From positions 992,001 to 1,056,000 of the forward strand of contig NZ_CP132291.1 of NCBI RefSeq assembly GCF_044359855.1: DNA of 64,000 bases. Reading direction: 5' to 3'. The translations under genes were made by a program, and so were the position numbers. The first letter of the stretch is position 1. Each line of letters opens with the position of its first letter. This document shows positions 25,569 through 34,094 of the stretch, piece by piece. Source of the stretch: Rummeliibacillus pycnus_A. GTDB taxonomy: Bacteria > Bacillota > Bacilli > Bacillales_A > Planococcaceae. The notes under the pieces are model-generated. The model was not told the DNA's origin. It did no database searches and worked only from the letters and a program-made list of their open reading frames with translations.

Positions 25569-26840
25569 TTGGAGATACATATTGTTAGTAGAGGTGAGAC
25601 ACTTTGGCAAATTGCTTCCCACTACAATGTGGATATCAATTCAATCATTCAGTTAAATCAATTACCCAATCCAAATAACCTTGTAATTGGCCAATCACTA
25701 GTGATTCCAACTCACGGCTTAACCTATGTAGTACGTCCTGGAGATACACTTTGGCAAATCGCTAATCGTTATGGTACTACAGTGCAGGCAATTGTGAGTG
25801 AAAACCATCTTTCGAATGCCTCCAGGTTATACGTTGGTATGCGTTTGGTTATTCCAAAATCAAAACCTACCATTGAAGTAAATGCATATACGTATCAATC
25901 TCCTGCAGAGGGTGCACAATCTATTAAAGATGTTGGGTATCTGCTTACCTATATGAGCCCGTTCGCTTATAAAGTAAAAGAGGATGCCTCATTAGAACCA
26001 TTTCCAGATGAATTAATGATTTCTGCAGCACAATCAAAAAATGTGGTACCGCTGATGTCTATTACAAATTTCACAGCTACCCAAACGGGATCAAATTTAG
26101 CTCATACGATATTATCTAGTAAAGTTTTACAGGAAAAAGTGATCAATAACGTACTTAAAATCATGGATAATAAAGGCTATAAAGGCTTAAACATTGATTT
26201 TGAAAGTGTGTTACCTTCAGACCGCGAGAATTATAATGCATTTCTCCAGCTCGCTGTTGATCGACTACATCCCAAAGGCTATTTTGTTTCAACAGCACTT
26301 GCTCCAAAAACGTCTGCTACTCAAGGTGGTCTGTTATATGAAGCTCATGATTATGAGGCACATGGAAGAATTGCTGATTTCGTAATTTTGATGACATATG
26401 AATGGGGCTATCGCCTCGGGCCACCACAATCTATCTCCCCTATTAACCAGATGAAAAGAGTCGTGGAATATGCCCTATCTGTTATGCCAGCAAACAAAAT
26501 ATTTTTAGGCTTCCAAATTTACGCAAGAGATTGGAAATTACCACATGTTAAAGGACAAGAAGCTGAAACTTTTAGCCCTCAGGAAGCTATACGACGAGCA
26601 GCAAAATACGGCACGATTATTCAATATGATACAGCTACTCAATCCCCCTTCTTCCGTTATGTAGATGAAAATGGTCAACAACACGAAGTTTGGTTTGAAG
26701 ATGCAAGAAGTGCTCAAGCTAAGTTTGATTTAATTAAGAGATATAAACTTCGAGGTGTCAGTTACTGGGCTTTAGGATTCCCTTTCCCACAAAACTGGGC
26801 ATTACTCCCAGATAATTTTTATATAAAAAAACTAACTTAA
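25569..26840 (+). CDS. sleL: Spore cortex N-acetylglucosaminidase with two LysM domains (SleL/YaaH type)
   Basis: The 423-residue protein starts at a TTG 6 bases after AAGGAG. Two LysM peptidoglycan-binding domains (about 1-47 and 50-95, each with GETLWQIA or GDTLWQIA) precede a GH18 domain (about 105-420). The catalytic motif GLNIDFES puts the acid Glu at 212. The layout and length match SleL/YaaH, which trims cortex fragments during germination. No signal peptide is present, as in other coat-located SleL proteins placed from the mother cell. Confidence 0.88.
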   Translation: MEIHIVSRGETLWQIASHYNVDINSIIQLNQLPNPNNLVIGQSLVIPTHGLTYVVRPGDTLWQIANRYGTTVQAIVSENHLSNASRLYVGMRLVIPKSKPTIEVNAYTYQSPAEGAQSIKDVGYLLTYMSPFAYKVKEDASLEPFPDELMISAAQSKNVVPLMSITNFTATQTGSNLAHTILSSKVLQEKVINNVLKIMDNKGYKGLNIDFESVLPSDRENYNAFLQLAVDRLHPKGYFVSTALAPKTSATQGGLLYEAHDYEAHGRIADFVILMTYEWGYRLGPPQSISPINQMKRVVEYALSVMPANKIFLGFQIYARDWKLPHVKGQEAETFSPQEAIRRAAKYGTIIQYDTATQSPFFRYVDENGQQHEVWFEDARSAQAKFDLIKRYKLRGVSYWALGFPFPQNWALLPDNFYIKKLT

Positions 26841-26921
26841 TTTTTTCTAATCTTAATCCTTTCATTACGCATGCTGATAATCCAGTTTTATCCATTAACA
26901 ATAGATGATTAACCGATATCA

Positions 26922-27121
26922 GCTACGGATTGCTCGCTTTCCTGCGGGCGTGCGCTGAGCCGCTTCCTCCGCTCCACTACGTGCAGGGTCTCAGCTGCCA
27001 CGCTTTCCCGCGGGAGTCGAGCAACCCTCCGCTACAATCGATAAACAATGAGACACAAGCCCATTGAAAATAAGATTACAGAAGAATATTCTTCCTATTT
27101 AATCCTAATCAACACGCTTGA
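26922..27121. repeat. R3 repeat, copy a
   Basis: The palindromic core (GGATTGCTCGCTTTCCTGCG ... CCCGCGGGAGTCGAGCAA) spans about 26926-27035, followed by shared flank AGAATATTCTTCCTATTT to 27121. Copy b at 28541-28806 lies in the same orientation, on the other side of the DUF302 gene and yqhG, and carries an extra R4 module. Confidence 0.8.
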
Positions 27122-27133
27122 TCCTTTCATATC

Positions 27134-27187
27134 AAAAAGCTGTTTCAAAGGTACATTAATAACCTTGAAACAGCTTTTTATTTTTTC
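27134..27187. terminator. Bidirectional terminator
   Basis: AAAAAGCTGTTTCAAAGGT pairs with ACCTTGAAACAGCTTTTT with one bulge; T-runs lie on both sides. It ends the DUF302 transcript on the minus strand. Confidence 0.85.
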
Positions 27188-27227
27188 ACTATTTGATCTC
27201 TAAGCACAAATGCTCAATTGCTTCCCA

Positions 27228-27611
27228 TTATAAGCTTTGTTCAATACAGTGAATTAAGCGTTTTTCAATCGATTCAGCGATTTCTTTTAAATCATGATCT
27301 TCCACCATACTAATTAGCGCTGTGGGTAGTGGCATTCCTACATTGACTTTATCATTATCCTCAAACACAATAATTTTACAAGGTAAAAAATAACTAACAA
27401 GTGGATTCTTCGTAAGAACGCGGTGTGCTTCAACAGGATTACACACTTCTAAAATTTGATATTTCTGTAGTAAAGTTAGACCCTTAGCCTCTAATTTTTC
27501 ATTAATATTAAAAATCCATTGAACACCAAATTGTTCTTTTTTTAAATTTCCCATTAAACTTTCAATTGTATCTTCCATATTTCGAGAAGATGTTACTGTG
27601 TAATGAAACAT
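27228..27611 (-). CDS. DUF302 family protein
   Basis: A 127-residue single-domain protein. The pattern LEVCNPVEAHRVLTKNPLVS followed by LPCKIIVFED and VGMPLPTAL is that of DUF302, a small alpha-beta family of unknown function found alone or with redox and heavy-metal genes. The ribosome site AAGGAG is 13 bases from the ATG, rather far. It is 61 bases after yqhG on the same strand, and may be co-transcribed with it. Confidence 0.8.
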   Translation of the reverse strand: MFHYTVTSSRNMEDTIESLMGNLKKEQFGVQWIFNINEKLEAKGLTLLQKYQILEVCNPVEAHRVLTKNPLVSYFLPCKIIVFEDNDKVNVGMPLPTALISMVEDHDLKEIAESIEKRLIHCIEQSL

Positions 27612-27672
27612 GTGACAGTTCGTCTCCTTAGTAATTTCAACTGTATCGATTGTAATTATTTACCCGTATAAA

Positions 27673-28458
27673 TCATTTTAAATAAAACAATCCTCCATTA
27701 ATAATTTCAATTTTTATTTTAACGCCATATCGATCTTCTAATGCTTTCTTCTCTATTTCGTAGGATTCTGGCTTTTCCTCTATCTCTTCATAAAAATAAT
27801 CTAATACCCTTTGGTCCTTTTGCCATCTTTTTTTTGCCTTTTCTGCCCATGTGTGATCATCCTGTTGAATGATATTTTCAATAAAATCATCTAATCGTTT
27901 TAACGCACGAATCGGCTTAATAATATATTGCAATGGAAATGCACTATCTGAAATATCTGAAACTAAATCAACTTCAGCTAAAATCTCTTGAAAATCTTCA
28001 TTGATATTGCCTGTCATTAAGTTTATTCCAAGAGAATAAAGCATCTCTTTGGTTTGATCACAAAAATACGATACTTTGTAATTCACGCATAAGAAAGGCG
28101 TAAGTATGGTTTGAGATTCATGCGTATCTATCCTCTCAAACAACTGTACATATGCACCCATTTCTTTAGTAGCTTGAAACAATTGATTAAGGCGAAATGA
28201 TCCAAAGTGCACAATTTCACCGTTTACATTTTCATTAAGTATATTTTGATTCGTAATGAATGTAAGTTGAGCAGGACATGGAACGGTATCTGTACTTTCA
28301 ATGTATTTCCAATAGAAAGGACGGTTCATGATCCTTTTGTCCATTTCAATCGTTAATTGTACTGTCAAATAATGTCCTTTATCCTCAACAATCGGACAAT
28401 CTGTTTGTTGAAAAAAATCACGTAAATATCCGTGAACTTGTTGTGGGAGCATAACCAT
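27673..28458 (-). CDS. yqhG: YqhG family protein
   Basis: A 261-residue soluble protein of the Bacillus YqhG family, which is conserved in spore formers but has no assigned function. The C-terminal third is Glu/Lys-rich and ends in a short beta motif (KIKIEIINGGLFYLK). The neighbouring SNF2 helicase gene upstream on the same strand repeats the yqhH-yqhG order known from Bacillus subtilis, which is the main support for the name. An R3 repeat of about 260 bases now separates the two genes. Confidence 0.8.
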   Translation of the reverse strand: MVMLPQQVHGYLRDFFQQTDCPIVEDKGHYLTVQLTIEMDKRIMNRPFYWKYIESTDTVPCPAQLTFITNQNILNENVNGEIVHFGSFRLNQLFQATKEMGAYVQLFERIDTHESQTILTPFLCVNYKVSYFCDQTKEMLYSLGINLMTGNINEDFQEILAEVDLVSDISDSAFPLQYIIKPIRALKRLDDFIENIIQQDDHTWAEKAKKRWQKDQRVLDYFYEEIEEKPESYEIEKKALEDRYGVKIKIEIINGGLFYLK

Positions 28459-28540
28459 CCTCCTTCTCCATAATAAATTCCCCCTACATCATGAATGTTT
28501 ATTTTCCGTTTTTATCCATTAAAAATGAATAATCCACCGA

Positions 28541-28806
28541 TACCCGCTACGGATTGCTCGCTTTCCTGCGGGCGTGCGCTGAGCCACTTCGGGGCAACAG
28601 GATGTTGGTCACGGAGTCGTTGCCACAGGACGTGGCGTTCTTAGACTCCGTTCCTTAAACGCTACGTGCAGGGTCTCAGCTGCCACGCTTTTCCCGCGGG
28701 AGTCGAGTAATCCTCCGCTACAATAAATAAACAGTGAGACACAAGCACCTTGAAAATGAGATAACAGAAGAATATTCTTCCTATTTTATTCTAATAAACA
28801 AGCTTG
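28541..28806. repeat. R3 repeat, copy b, carrying the R4 module
   Basis: This matches copy a (26922-27121) at both arms and in the right flank to AAGAATATTCTTCCTATTTT. At 28590-28661 it carries the 72-base R4 module that is also in the R1 repeat at 6091-6162 with only a few differences. Confidence 0.82.
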
Positions 28807-28809
28807 TTC

Positions 28810-30339
28810 TTACATTGTTCTTTTGAAAGCTAAAATATCATCTAACTCCCCTACTACCTTTTCGAATACCTCAATTTTTGTTTGGAGTAAGTCCAGAATG
28901 TTTTGTTCAATGGTATCGGCAATAGCTAGATTATAGATATGGACATCATGTTCTTGTCCTAATCTGTGGACACGTCCAATTCTTTGCTCTAATTTCATAG
29001 GGTTCCATGGTAAATCATAGTTGATGACATGATGACAAAACTGTAGGTTAATCCCTTCTCCCCCAGCTTCCGTCGCGATTAATACTTGGACTTGTTCCTG
29101 AAAAAGTTTCTTCATATAATCTCTTTTACTTTTGTTGAATTTTCCGTTAAAAAGGACACTTTTGATTCCTTTTGCATGTAAATACCACTGTAGATAAATT
29201 TGACTCGCACGATATTCGGTAAATATAATGACCTTATCATTTGCTTGAGAAATAATTTCGTAAGCCTTTTCCGCTTTCGAGTTAATTTCGAGTGACATCA
29301 ATTTTTTTATGATTTCTTCTACAAAGCTAACCTCTTCTTGATCATTACAATTTTGGAGCATATTTTCTAACGTCAAGCAAGTAGCCTCCTTGCTGCTACA
29401 CATTTCCTTTTGGAGTGTGATCATTGAGAAAGAACCAGAGAAAATAGACGAAACATCTTTCAATTCCAGTATCATGTTATAGACTTCTCGTTCCTCTTTC
29501 GTAAAATCCACCGGAATGTTTTGAACACGACGATTAGTCCACTCTACGCCAGTATCCTGTCTTCTATTTCTCACCATGACTTGGTTAACTAATTCCTTCA
29601 AAAATTCATCATTTTCTAAATCATGTTTACTCGCGGAAAACGAGGATTGAAATACTTCGAAATTTCCTAAGTGTCCGGGTTTTAGTAGTGAAATGAGATA
29701 AAATAGTTCAAAAACATCATTTTGAATTGGGGTTGCAGTTAACAATAAACAAAACTTTTTCTTTAAACTTTGTACAAACTCGTAGATTTTGGTTTTGTGG
29801 TTTTTTAGCTTGTGAGCTTCATCAATGATGATCATGTCATAGTCTTGATCATAAATGAGCTCTTTATGGGGGCTTTTTTTTGCGGTATCCATACTCATGA
29901 CGACAATATCGATATGCTCTAATGAGGATTTCTTTTTGTAAGGAATGGCGGGTATATAAAATTTATTGTTCAGTTCTTCAATCCATTGATTGATGAGAGA
30001 GGCTGGAGCTAAGATTAACGCTTTTTTTACAAGACCTCTGATTAGATATTCTTTCAGTATTAAACCTGCTTCTATCGTTTTACCAAGGCCAACCTCATCT
30101 GCTAAAATTGCTTTTCCATTCATTCTTTCGATAACCTTTTCTGCAACTTCTAATTGATGGGCAAGAGGAGTTAAATTGGGTAAATGTTTAGGCGATCGAA
30201 GTCCTGTAAATTCTGTAATGAGGTTCGCTTTTACTACTTCGTAACACATATTGTAAAGTTTCCAATTATCCCATTCACTCTCATTTTCTAATCTATTTAG
30301 AAAACCTTCTTCCCATTCAGGCGACCTTTCAATGATCAT
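28810..30339 (-). CDS. yqhH: SNF2-family helicase YqhH
   Basis: I start at the ATG at 30339, preceded by AGAGGTGAT, for a 509-residue protein; the open frame runs 29 codons further upstream without a ribosome site. Motifs in order: DEVGLGKT (81-88, Walker A), IIDEAHKLKNH (DEAH box), LTATPIQN (motif III), then EAGGEGINLQ and QRIGRVHRLGQ (motifs V and VI). This is a compact RapA/HepA-like Swi2/Snf2 ATPase. It should translocate on double-stranded DNA; its cellular role in Bacillus is not known. Confidence 0.9.
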   Translation of the reverse strand: MIIERSPEWEEGFLNRLENESEWDNWKLYNMCYEVVKANLITEFTGLRSPKHLPNLTPLAHQLEVAEKVIERMNGKAILADEVGLGKTIEAGLILKEYLIRGLVKKALILAPASLINQWIEELNNKFYIPAIPYKKKSSLEHIDIVVMSMDTAKKSPHKELIYDQDYDMIIIDEAHKLKNHKTKIYEFVQSLKKKFCLLLTATPIQNDVFELFYLISLLKPGHLGNFEVFQSSFSASKHDLENDEFLKELVNQVMVRNRRQDTGVEWTNRRVQNIPVDFTKEEREVYNMILELKDVSSIFSGSFSMITLQKEMCSSKEATCLTLENMLQNCNDQEEVSFVEEIIKKLMSLEINSKAEKAYEIISQANDKVIIFTEYRASQIYLQWYLHAKGIKSVLFNGKFNKSKRDYMKKLFQEQVQVLIATEAGGEGINLQFCHHVINYDLPWNPMKLEQRIGRVHRLGQEHDVHIYNLAIADTIEQNILDLLQTKIEVFEKVVGELDDILAFKRTM

Positions 30340-30460
30340 GATTATCACCTCTGCAAATTTTCTTTTACTTAAGTTGTCCAATAATATTATAACTATGATA
30401 AATTTATCGAAATAAAATAGCGACATTCAAAGTATTCATCCCATAAATGAGGCTTGAATC

Positions 30461-30490
30461 TAAGTATTAGACTTGAATTTGCGTACTATA
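30461..30490 (+). promoter_or_regulatory. Shared upstream motif, copy 1 (cotH 1)
   Basis: The sequence AAGTATTAGACTTGAATTTG followed by CGTACTATA lies about 32 bases before the cotH start. Related motifs precede the serine-rich gene and the second cotH, suggesting a common sporulation-time promoter or activator site. The match to known sigma-K elements is not convincing. Confidence 0.35.
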
Positions 30491-30521
30491 CAGTTATTCC
30501 ATTCTTTCGGGAGGTGATTAT

Positions 30522-31607
30522 GTGTCAAATAAAATACCTTCATATTTCTTAACAATTGAAGAAGGGTTCTTAAATCTACTGAGGAAAAATTTATTGAATG
30601 ATCGATCGGTTCCAGCACAAATGCAAATTGAAGACATAAATTACAACATTCAAATCGCGTATCGGGGGGCATATACTCGTAAATTCAGAAAAAGATCTTA
30701 TTTAATTGATTTTGGTAATTCAAAAAATACTTTAGGTGTTCGTAAAATTCATCTCAACGCTGAATACAAAGATCCCTCACTTTTCCGCAATAAACTTTCC
30801 CTTGACTTTTTTCAAGATTTAGGAGTTCTTGCACCAGATAGTCAGCATATAAAATTCTATAGAAATGATATATTTAAAGGTGTTTATCTACAATTAGAAT
30901 CTGTAGATGATTTATTTTTGAAAAAAAGAGGTCTACCTCCTGGTCCCATTTACTATGCTACAAACAATGATGCTAACTTTTCTTTTGAAAGAGATGGTAA
31001 GCGAAAGAGATCTCTTCTTTCTGGCCTTTTCCAAGCTAATGGTTCTCCATCTGATAATCACTACCTCTTTGAACTGATTACAATCATTAATACAACCCCT
31101 CTTAACAAATTCTCTAAAGTAATATCAAATTATATAAATATAGATCAGTATTTTTATTGGTTAGCAGGAGCAGTTTGTACGATGAATAATGATGGGTTCA
31201 ACCATAATTATTCATTGTATCGAAATAGCGAAACGGGTTTATTCGAAATAATGCCATGGGATTATGACGCTACTTGGGGAAGGAAAATCAGTGGCGGAAT
31301 AATGGATTATAAATATGTTCCTATTGAAGGAAAGCCCGGTAACAAGTTGAGTGAGCTATTATTGCAAATACCAGATTTCCGTAAACTGTACAAACGAAAA
31401 ATGGAGGATATTCTTGAATCGAAGTTTACAGTTGATTATATGAAAAACAAAGTATTAACACTTCATCATAATCTTCGGCCACACTTCCTTCTTGATCCAT
31501 ATATTAATAATAGTATCGATATATTTGATTATGAGCCTGAAATGATTTTTCAATTCATTCAAGATCGTAACAAGTATTTAAAAATGCAGCTAAAAAGTCT
31601 AAATTAA
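30522..31607 (+). CDS. cotH: CotH spore-coat protein kinase, copy 1
   Basis: The 361-residue protein has the length of Bacillus CotH (about 362). It starts at GTG after GGGAGGTGAT. Conserved blocks: AYRGAYTRKFRKRSY (basic ATP-binding region, about 46-60), NAEYKDPSLFRNKLSLDFF (about 79-97), GVYLQLESVDDLF, and the catalytic/metal segment MPWDYDATWG with Asp247 and Asp249. CotH is an atypical Fam20C-like kinase that phosphorylates serines of coat proteins CotB and CotG. The next gene encodes a serine-repeat protein, the obvious candidate substrate. Confidence 0.92.
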   Translation: MSNKIPSYFLTIEEGFLNLLRKNLLNDRSVPAQMQIEDINYNIQIAYRGAYTRKFRKRSYLIDFGNSKNTLGVRKIHLNAEYKDPSLFRNKLSLDFFQDLGVLAPDSQHIKFYRNDIFKGVYLQLESVDDLFLKKRGLPPGPIYYATNNDANFSFERDGKRKRSLLSGLFQANGSPSDNHYLFELITIINTTPLNKFSKVISNYINIDQYFYWLAGAVCTMNNDGFNHNYSLYRNSETGLFEIMPWDYDATWGRKISGGIMDYKYVPIEGKPGNKLSELLLQIPDFRKLYKRKMEDILESKFTVDYMKNKVLTLHHNLRPHFLLDPYINNSIDIFDYEPEMIFQFIQDRNKYLKMQLKSLN

Positions 31608-31639
31608 AATGAATGCATCAATTTCATATATCCATTTTT

Positions 31640-31850
31640 GGTATTTTACTGCTAACATTTCAACACATTTAATTTTTAATGTTCAGATATTGATGTTCCG
31701 CTACAGACGGCGCTTTCCACGGGCTTGGCTTCAATCTCCTCGTCACTACGTTCCTGCGGGGCTTTCAGCTCAAGCTTTTCCCGTAGGAGTCGCCGTCTTT
31801 CGCTTCACAATGAACAAAATTGAATATCATTAAATTCATTATTAAATTTA
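31640..31850 (+). repeat. R1 repeat, intact copy between cotH 1 and the serine-rich gene
   Basis: The core CCGCTACAGACGGCGC ... CGCCGTCTTTCGCTTC (about 31696-31812) is an uninterrupted R1 with its single ACTACGTT site, the empty site for R2. Flanks AACATTTCAACAC and ATTGAATATCATTAAATT match the 48.9 kb copy. Confidence 0.82.
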
Positions 31851-31921
31851 TTCGTATAAATAAGGCAATAAAATTTATCTTGCATTCATCCATTTTCTAT
31901 TACTAAAAAAACCTTTTCTTT

Positions 31922-31964
31922 TAGGTATTAGACTAAGCAAAGAAAGATTGATCTGCGTATTATA
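31922..31964 (+). promoter_or_regulatory. Shared upstream motif, copy 2 (serine-rich gene)
   Basis: AGGTATTAGACT and, 18 bases later, GATCTGCGTATTATA correspond to the motif before cotH 1, with an insertion between the halves. It ends about 32 bases before the start codon, as in cotH 1. Confidence 0.35.
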
Positions 31965-31995
31965 AAATTAATTCTGCATTAAGGAGGTGCCTTTA

Positions 31996-32646
31996 ATGAA
32001 AGAGGAAACGGGTTTAAATAGAATTTCTAGTTCGTCAGCTGACAGTTCATCTTGTGACTGCACTTCTACTTCTCATTCTTCTTCAAGTACTTCATCTTGT
32101 AACTGTACTTCAACTAGTCATTCTTCTCGTAGCTCTTCTTCTAGTAGTTTTTCTTCTGGAAGTTCTTCTTCTGGAAGCTCTTCTTCTGGAAGCTCTTCTT
32201 CTGGAAGCTCTTCTTCTGGAAGTTCTTCTTCTGGAAGTTCTTCTTCTGGAAGTTCTTCTTCTGGAAGTTCTTCTTCTGGAAGTTCTTCTTCTAGTAGCTC
32301 GTCTTCAAAAAGTAAGGGCAAAAAAGGAAAAAAAGGCAAAAAAATGATTGCTTCAAGTTCATCTTCTGGTAACTCGTCTTCTGGTAGTTCTTCAAGTAGT
32401 TCATCTAGCGGAAAGAAGGGAGAACAAGGAGTCAGCTCCGGTTCTTCTAGCAGTTCATCTGGAAATTCATCTTCTGGTAGCAATTCATCTAGTCATAGTT
32501 CAACCAGTAATACTTCTTCAAAACACAGTTCTACTGGATGTACTACTATTGGTCATACTTCTTCTGACCATAATGGATGTACTACTACTGATCATACTTC
32601 TTCTAATCATAATGGCTGTACTACCACCGGCAAAGAACTGCATTAA
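31996..32646 (+). CDS. Serine-repeat protein, probable CotH substrate
   Basis: The ATG at 31996 follows AAGGAGGTG. Of 216 residues, 111 are serine by my count. Parts in order: N-terminal repeats of the SSC(D/N)CTSTSHSS type (about 20-45); eight perfect SSSSG units coded by 15-base repeats (32161-32280); a basic patch KSKGKKGKKGKK; more Ser/Gly stretches; and C-terminal HTSSxHNGCTTT repeats with regular cysteines. It is not homologous in sequence to CotG or CotB, but shares their Ser/Lys-rich, repetitive character. It lies between two CotH kinase genes, so phosphorylation by them in the spore coat is strongly suggested. Confidence 0.88.
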   Translation: MKEETGLNRISSSSADSSSCDCTSTSHSSSSTSSCNCTSTSHSSRSSSSSSFSSGSSSSGSSSSGSSSSGSSSSGSSSSGSSSSGSSSSGSSSSGSSSSSSSSSKSKGKKGKKGKKMIASSSSSGNSSSGSSSSSSSSGKKGEQGVSSGSSSSSSGNSSSGSNSSSHSSTSNTSSKHSSTGCTTIGHTSSDHNGCTTTDHTSSNHNGCTTTGKELH

Positions 32647-32686
32647 AAAGACGATTATTATTAACACTAATCATTCTAAAAGAAAT

Positions 32687-32740
32687 AATAAAAGCCTTTC
32701 TTTAATCAATGTACAATGATTAAGGGAGGCTTTTATCCTT
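32687..32740 (+). terminator. Terminator after the serine-rich gene
   Basis: ATAAAAGCCT..TTAATCA pairs with TGATTAA..AGGCTTTTAT around a short loop. The downstream T-rich tail is modest; the stem is long. Confidence 0.75.
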
Positions 32741-32768
32741 AAATATTAGAGTCAATTTGCTTATTATC
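32741..32768 (+). promoter_or_regulatory. Shared upstream motif, copy 3 (cotH 2)
   Basis: AAATATTAGAGTCAATTTGC followed by TTATTATC matches the cotH 1 motif, but lies about 130 bases before the start codon, with a long hairpin in between. Confidence 0.3.
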
Positions 32769-32779
32769 TTCACTTTCTC

Positions 32780-32842
32780 TAGCCGCCAACAAATGTTTCT
32801 CTTACATTCTCCACTTCATATGGACATATTTGTTGTCGGCTA
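32780..32842 (+). other. Long imperfect hairpin in the leader of cotH 2
   Basis: TAGCCGCCAACAAATGT pairs with ACATATTTGTTGTCGGCTA with one mismatch and one small bulge. There is no T-tract. If the motif at 32741 is a promoter, the hairpin is in the 5' leader and could affect stability or translation. Confidence 0.55.
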
Positions 32843-32897
32843 TTTAGGAAATAAAATACTTTATCATTCAATAAAATAATAACAAGAAGGTGAATAA

Positions 32898-33983
32898 ATG
32901 TCTGATTCAATTCCATCTTATTTCTTATTGATTGAAGACGATGACTTAGACATTTTAAGAGAAAATTTGTTGTATGAAGAAACTGTTCCTGCCAAATTAA
33001 GGGTAGAAAATACTACTCACCAAATTGAGATTGGCTATCGTGGCTCTTATACACGAAAGTTTCGAAAAAGATCCTATACTATTGATTTCGATGAAGAAGA
33101 CTATTTCTTCGGAGCTCGTAAAATTCATCTAAATGCCGAATATAGAGATCCTTCACTTATTCGTAACAAACTGTCACTGGATTTCTTTCAAGATCTTGGA
33201 GTCTTATCACCAAATACTCAACATATTAATTTTTATAGGAATGGTGTATTAAAAGGTGTTTATTTACAATTAGAATCAGTAGATGATTTGTTTTTAAAAA
33301 ATAGAAATCTCCCTTTCGGTCCAATCTACTATGCAGAAAACAACGATGCAAACTTTGCTTTGACAAGAGACGATAAACCCAAAAAATCACGTTTGTCGGG
33401 CTATTATCAAGCATGTGGTACACCATCCGACGACGACTTACTTCGAGAATTCATCACTAATATCAATACTACCCCTCCCTCAGAATTTACAGAGAAAATT
33501 TTGCAGTACTTAGATATTAATAAGTTCTTTAGCTGGCAAGTTGGAGCAGTTTGTACGATGAATAATGATGGCTTTACTCACAACTATTCCCTTTATCGTA
33601 ATAGCGAAACTTGTTTGTTCGAAATACTTCCTTGGGACTATGATGCAACCTGGGGGAGAAAAGTAAGTGGTGGCATCATGGATCATACTTACGTTCCTAT
33701 CGGAGGTAAACCTGGTAACAAACTTTGCTATCTCCTTTTAGAAGTACCAGAATACAGGAAAATTTACAGAGAAAAATTAGAAGAAATTCTTGAAACAAAG
33801 TTCATGGTGAATTACATGGAGGACAAAGTATTAACTTTACATGAATTGATACGTCCCCATCTACTCCTCGATCCATATAAAAAAAATAAGATCGACATTT
33901 TCGATAAAGAACCCGATGTCATTTTCCAATTTATTCGGATGCGTAATGATTTTTTAAAAAACCAGTTAAAGTTACTAGTTTGA
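32898..33983 (+). CDS. cotH: CotH spore-coat protein kinase, copy 2
   Basis: A second 361-residue CotH, colinear with copy 1 and similar over its whole length: GYRGSYTRKFRKRSY, NAEYRDPSLIRNKLSLDFF, GVYLQLESVDDLF and LPWDYDATWGRK are all kept, so both copies should be active. The ATG follows AAGAAGGTG. Divergence is spread evenly, so the duplication is old. It has its own upstream motif and leader hairpin and so may be expressed separately from copy 1. Confidence 0.92.
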   Translation: MSDSIPSYFLLIEDDDLDILRENLLYEETVPAKLRVENTTHQIEIGYRGSYTRKFRKRSYTIDFDEEDYFFGARKIHLNAEYRDPSLIRNKLSLDFFQDLGVLSPNTQHINFYRNGVLKGVYLQLESVDDLFLKNRNLPFGPIYYAENNDANFALTRDDKPKKSRLSGYYQACGTPSDDDLLREFITNINTTPPSEFTEKILQYLDINKFFSWQVGAVCTMNNDGFTHNYSLYRNSETCLFEILPWDYDATWGRKVSGGIMDHTYVPIGGKPGNKLCYLLLEVPEYRKIYREKLEEILETKFMVNYMEDKVLTLHELIRPHLLLDPYKKNKIDIFDKEPDVIFQFIRMRNDFLKNQLKLLV

Positions 33984-34094
33984 GATTTACTTTTATTTTT
34001 TTAGGAAGCATTTTCATAATTTAGAGATTTGATAAGAAACACAAACTTTAAATGTGCCATTGTTCTATGCCATATCTTTTAGAATATTGTCTTT

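Noticed and set aside
32161..32280. CRISPR array
   Set aside because: The 15-base repeats have no spacers and code for SSSSG in frame. No other regularly spaced repeats with unique spacers were seen in the window.
32118..32483. Antisense frame of 121 residues opposite the serine-repeat gene, rich in LPEEE units
   Set aside because: It is the mirror of the 15-base repeat on the other strand. The plus-strand frame has AAGGAGGTG and lies colinear with the cotH genes.
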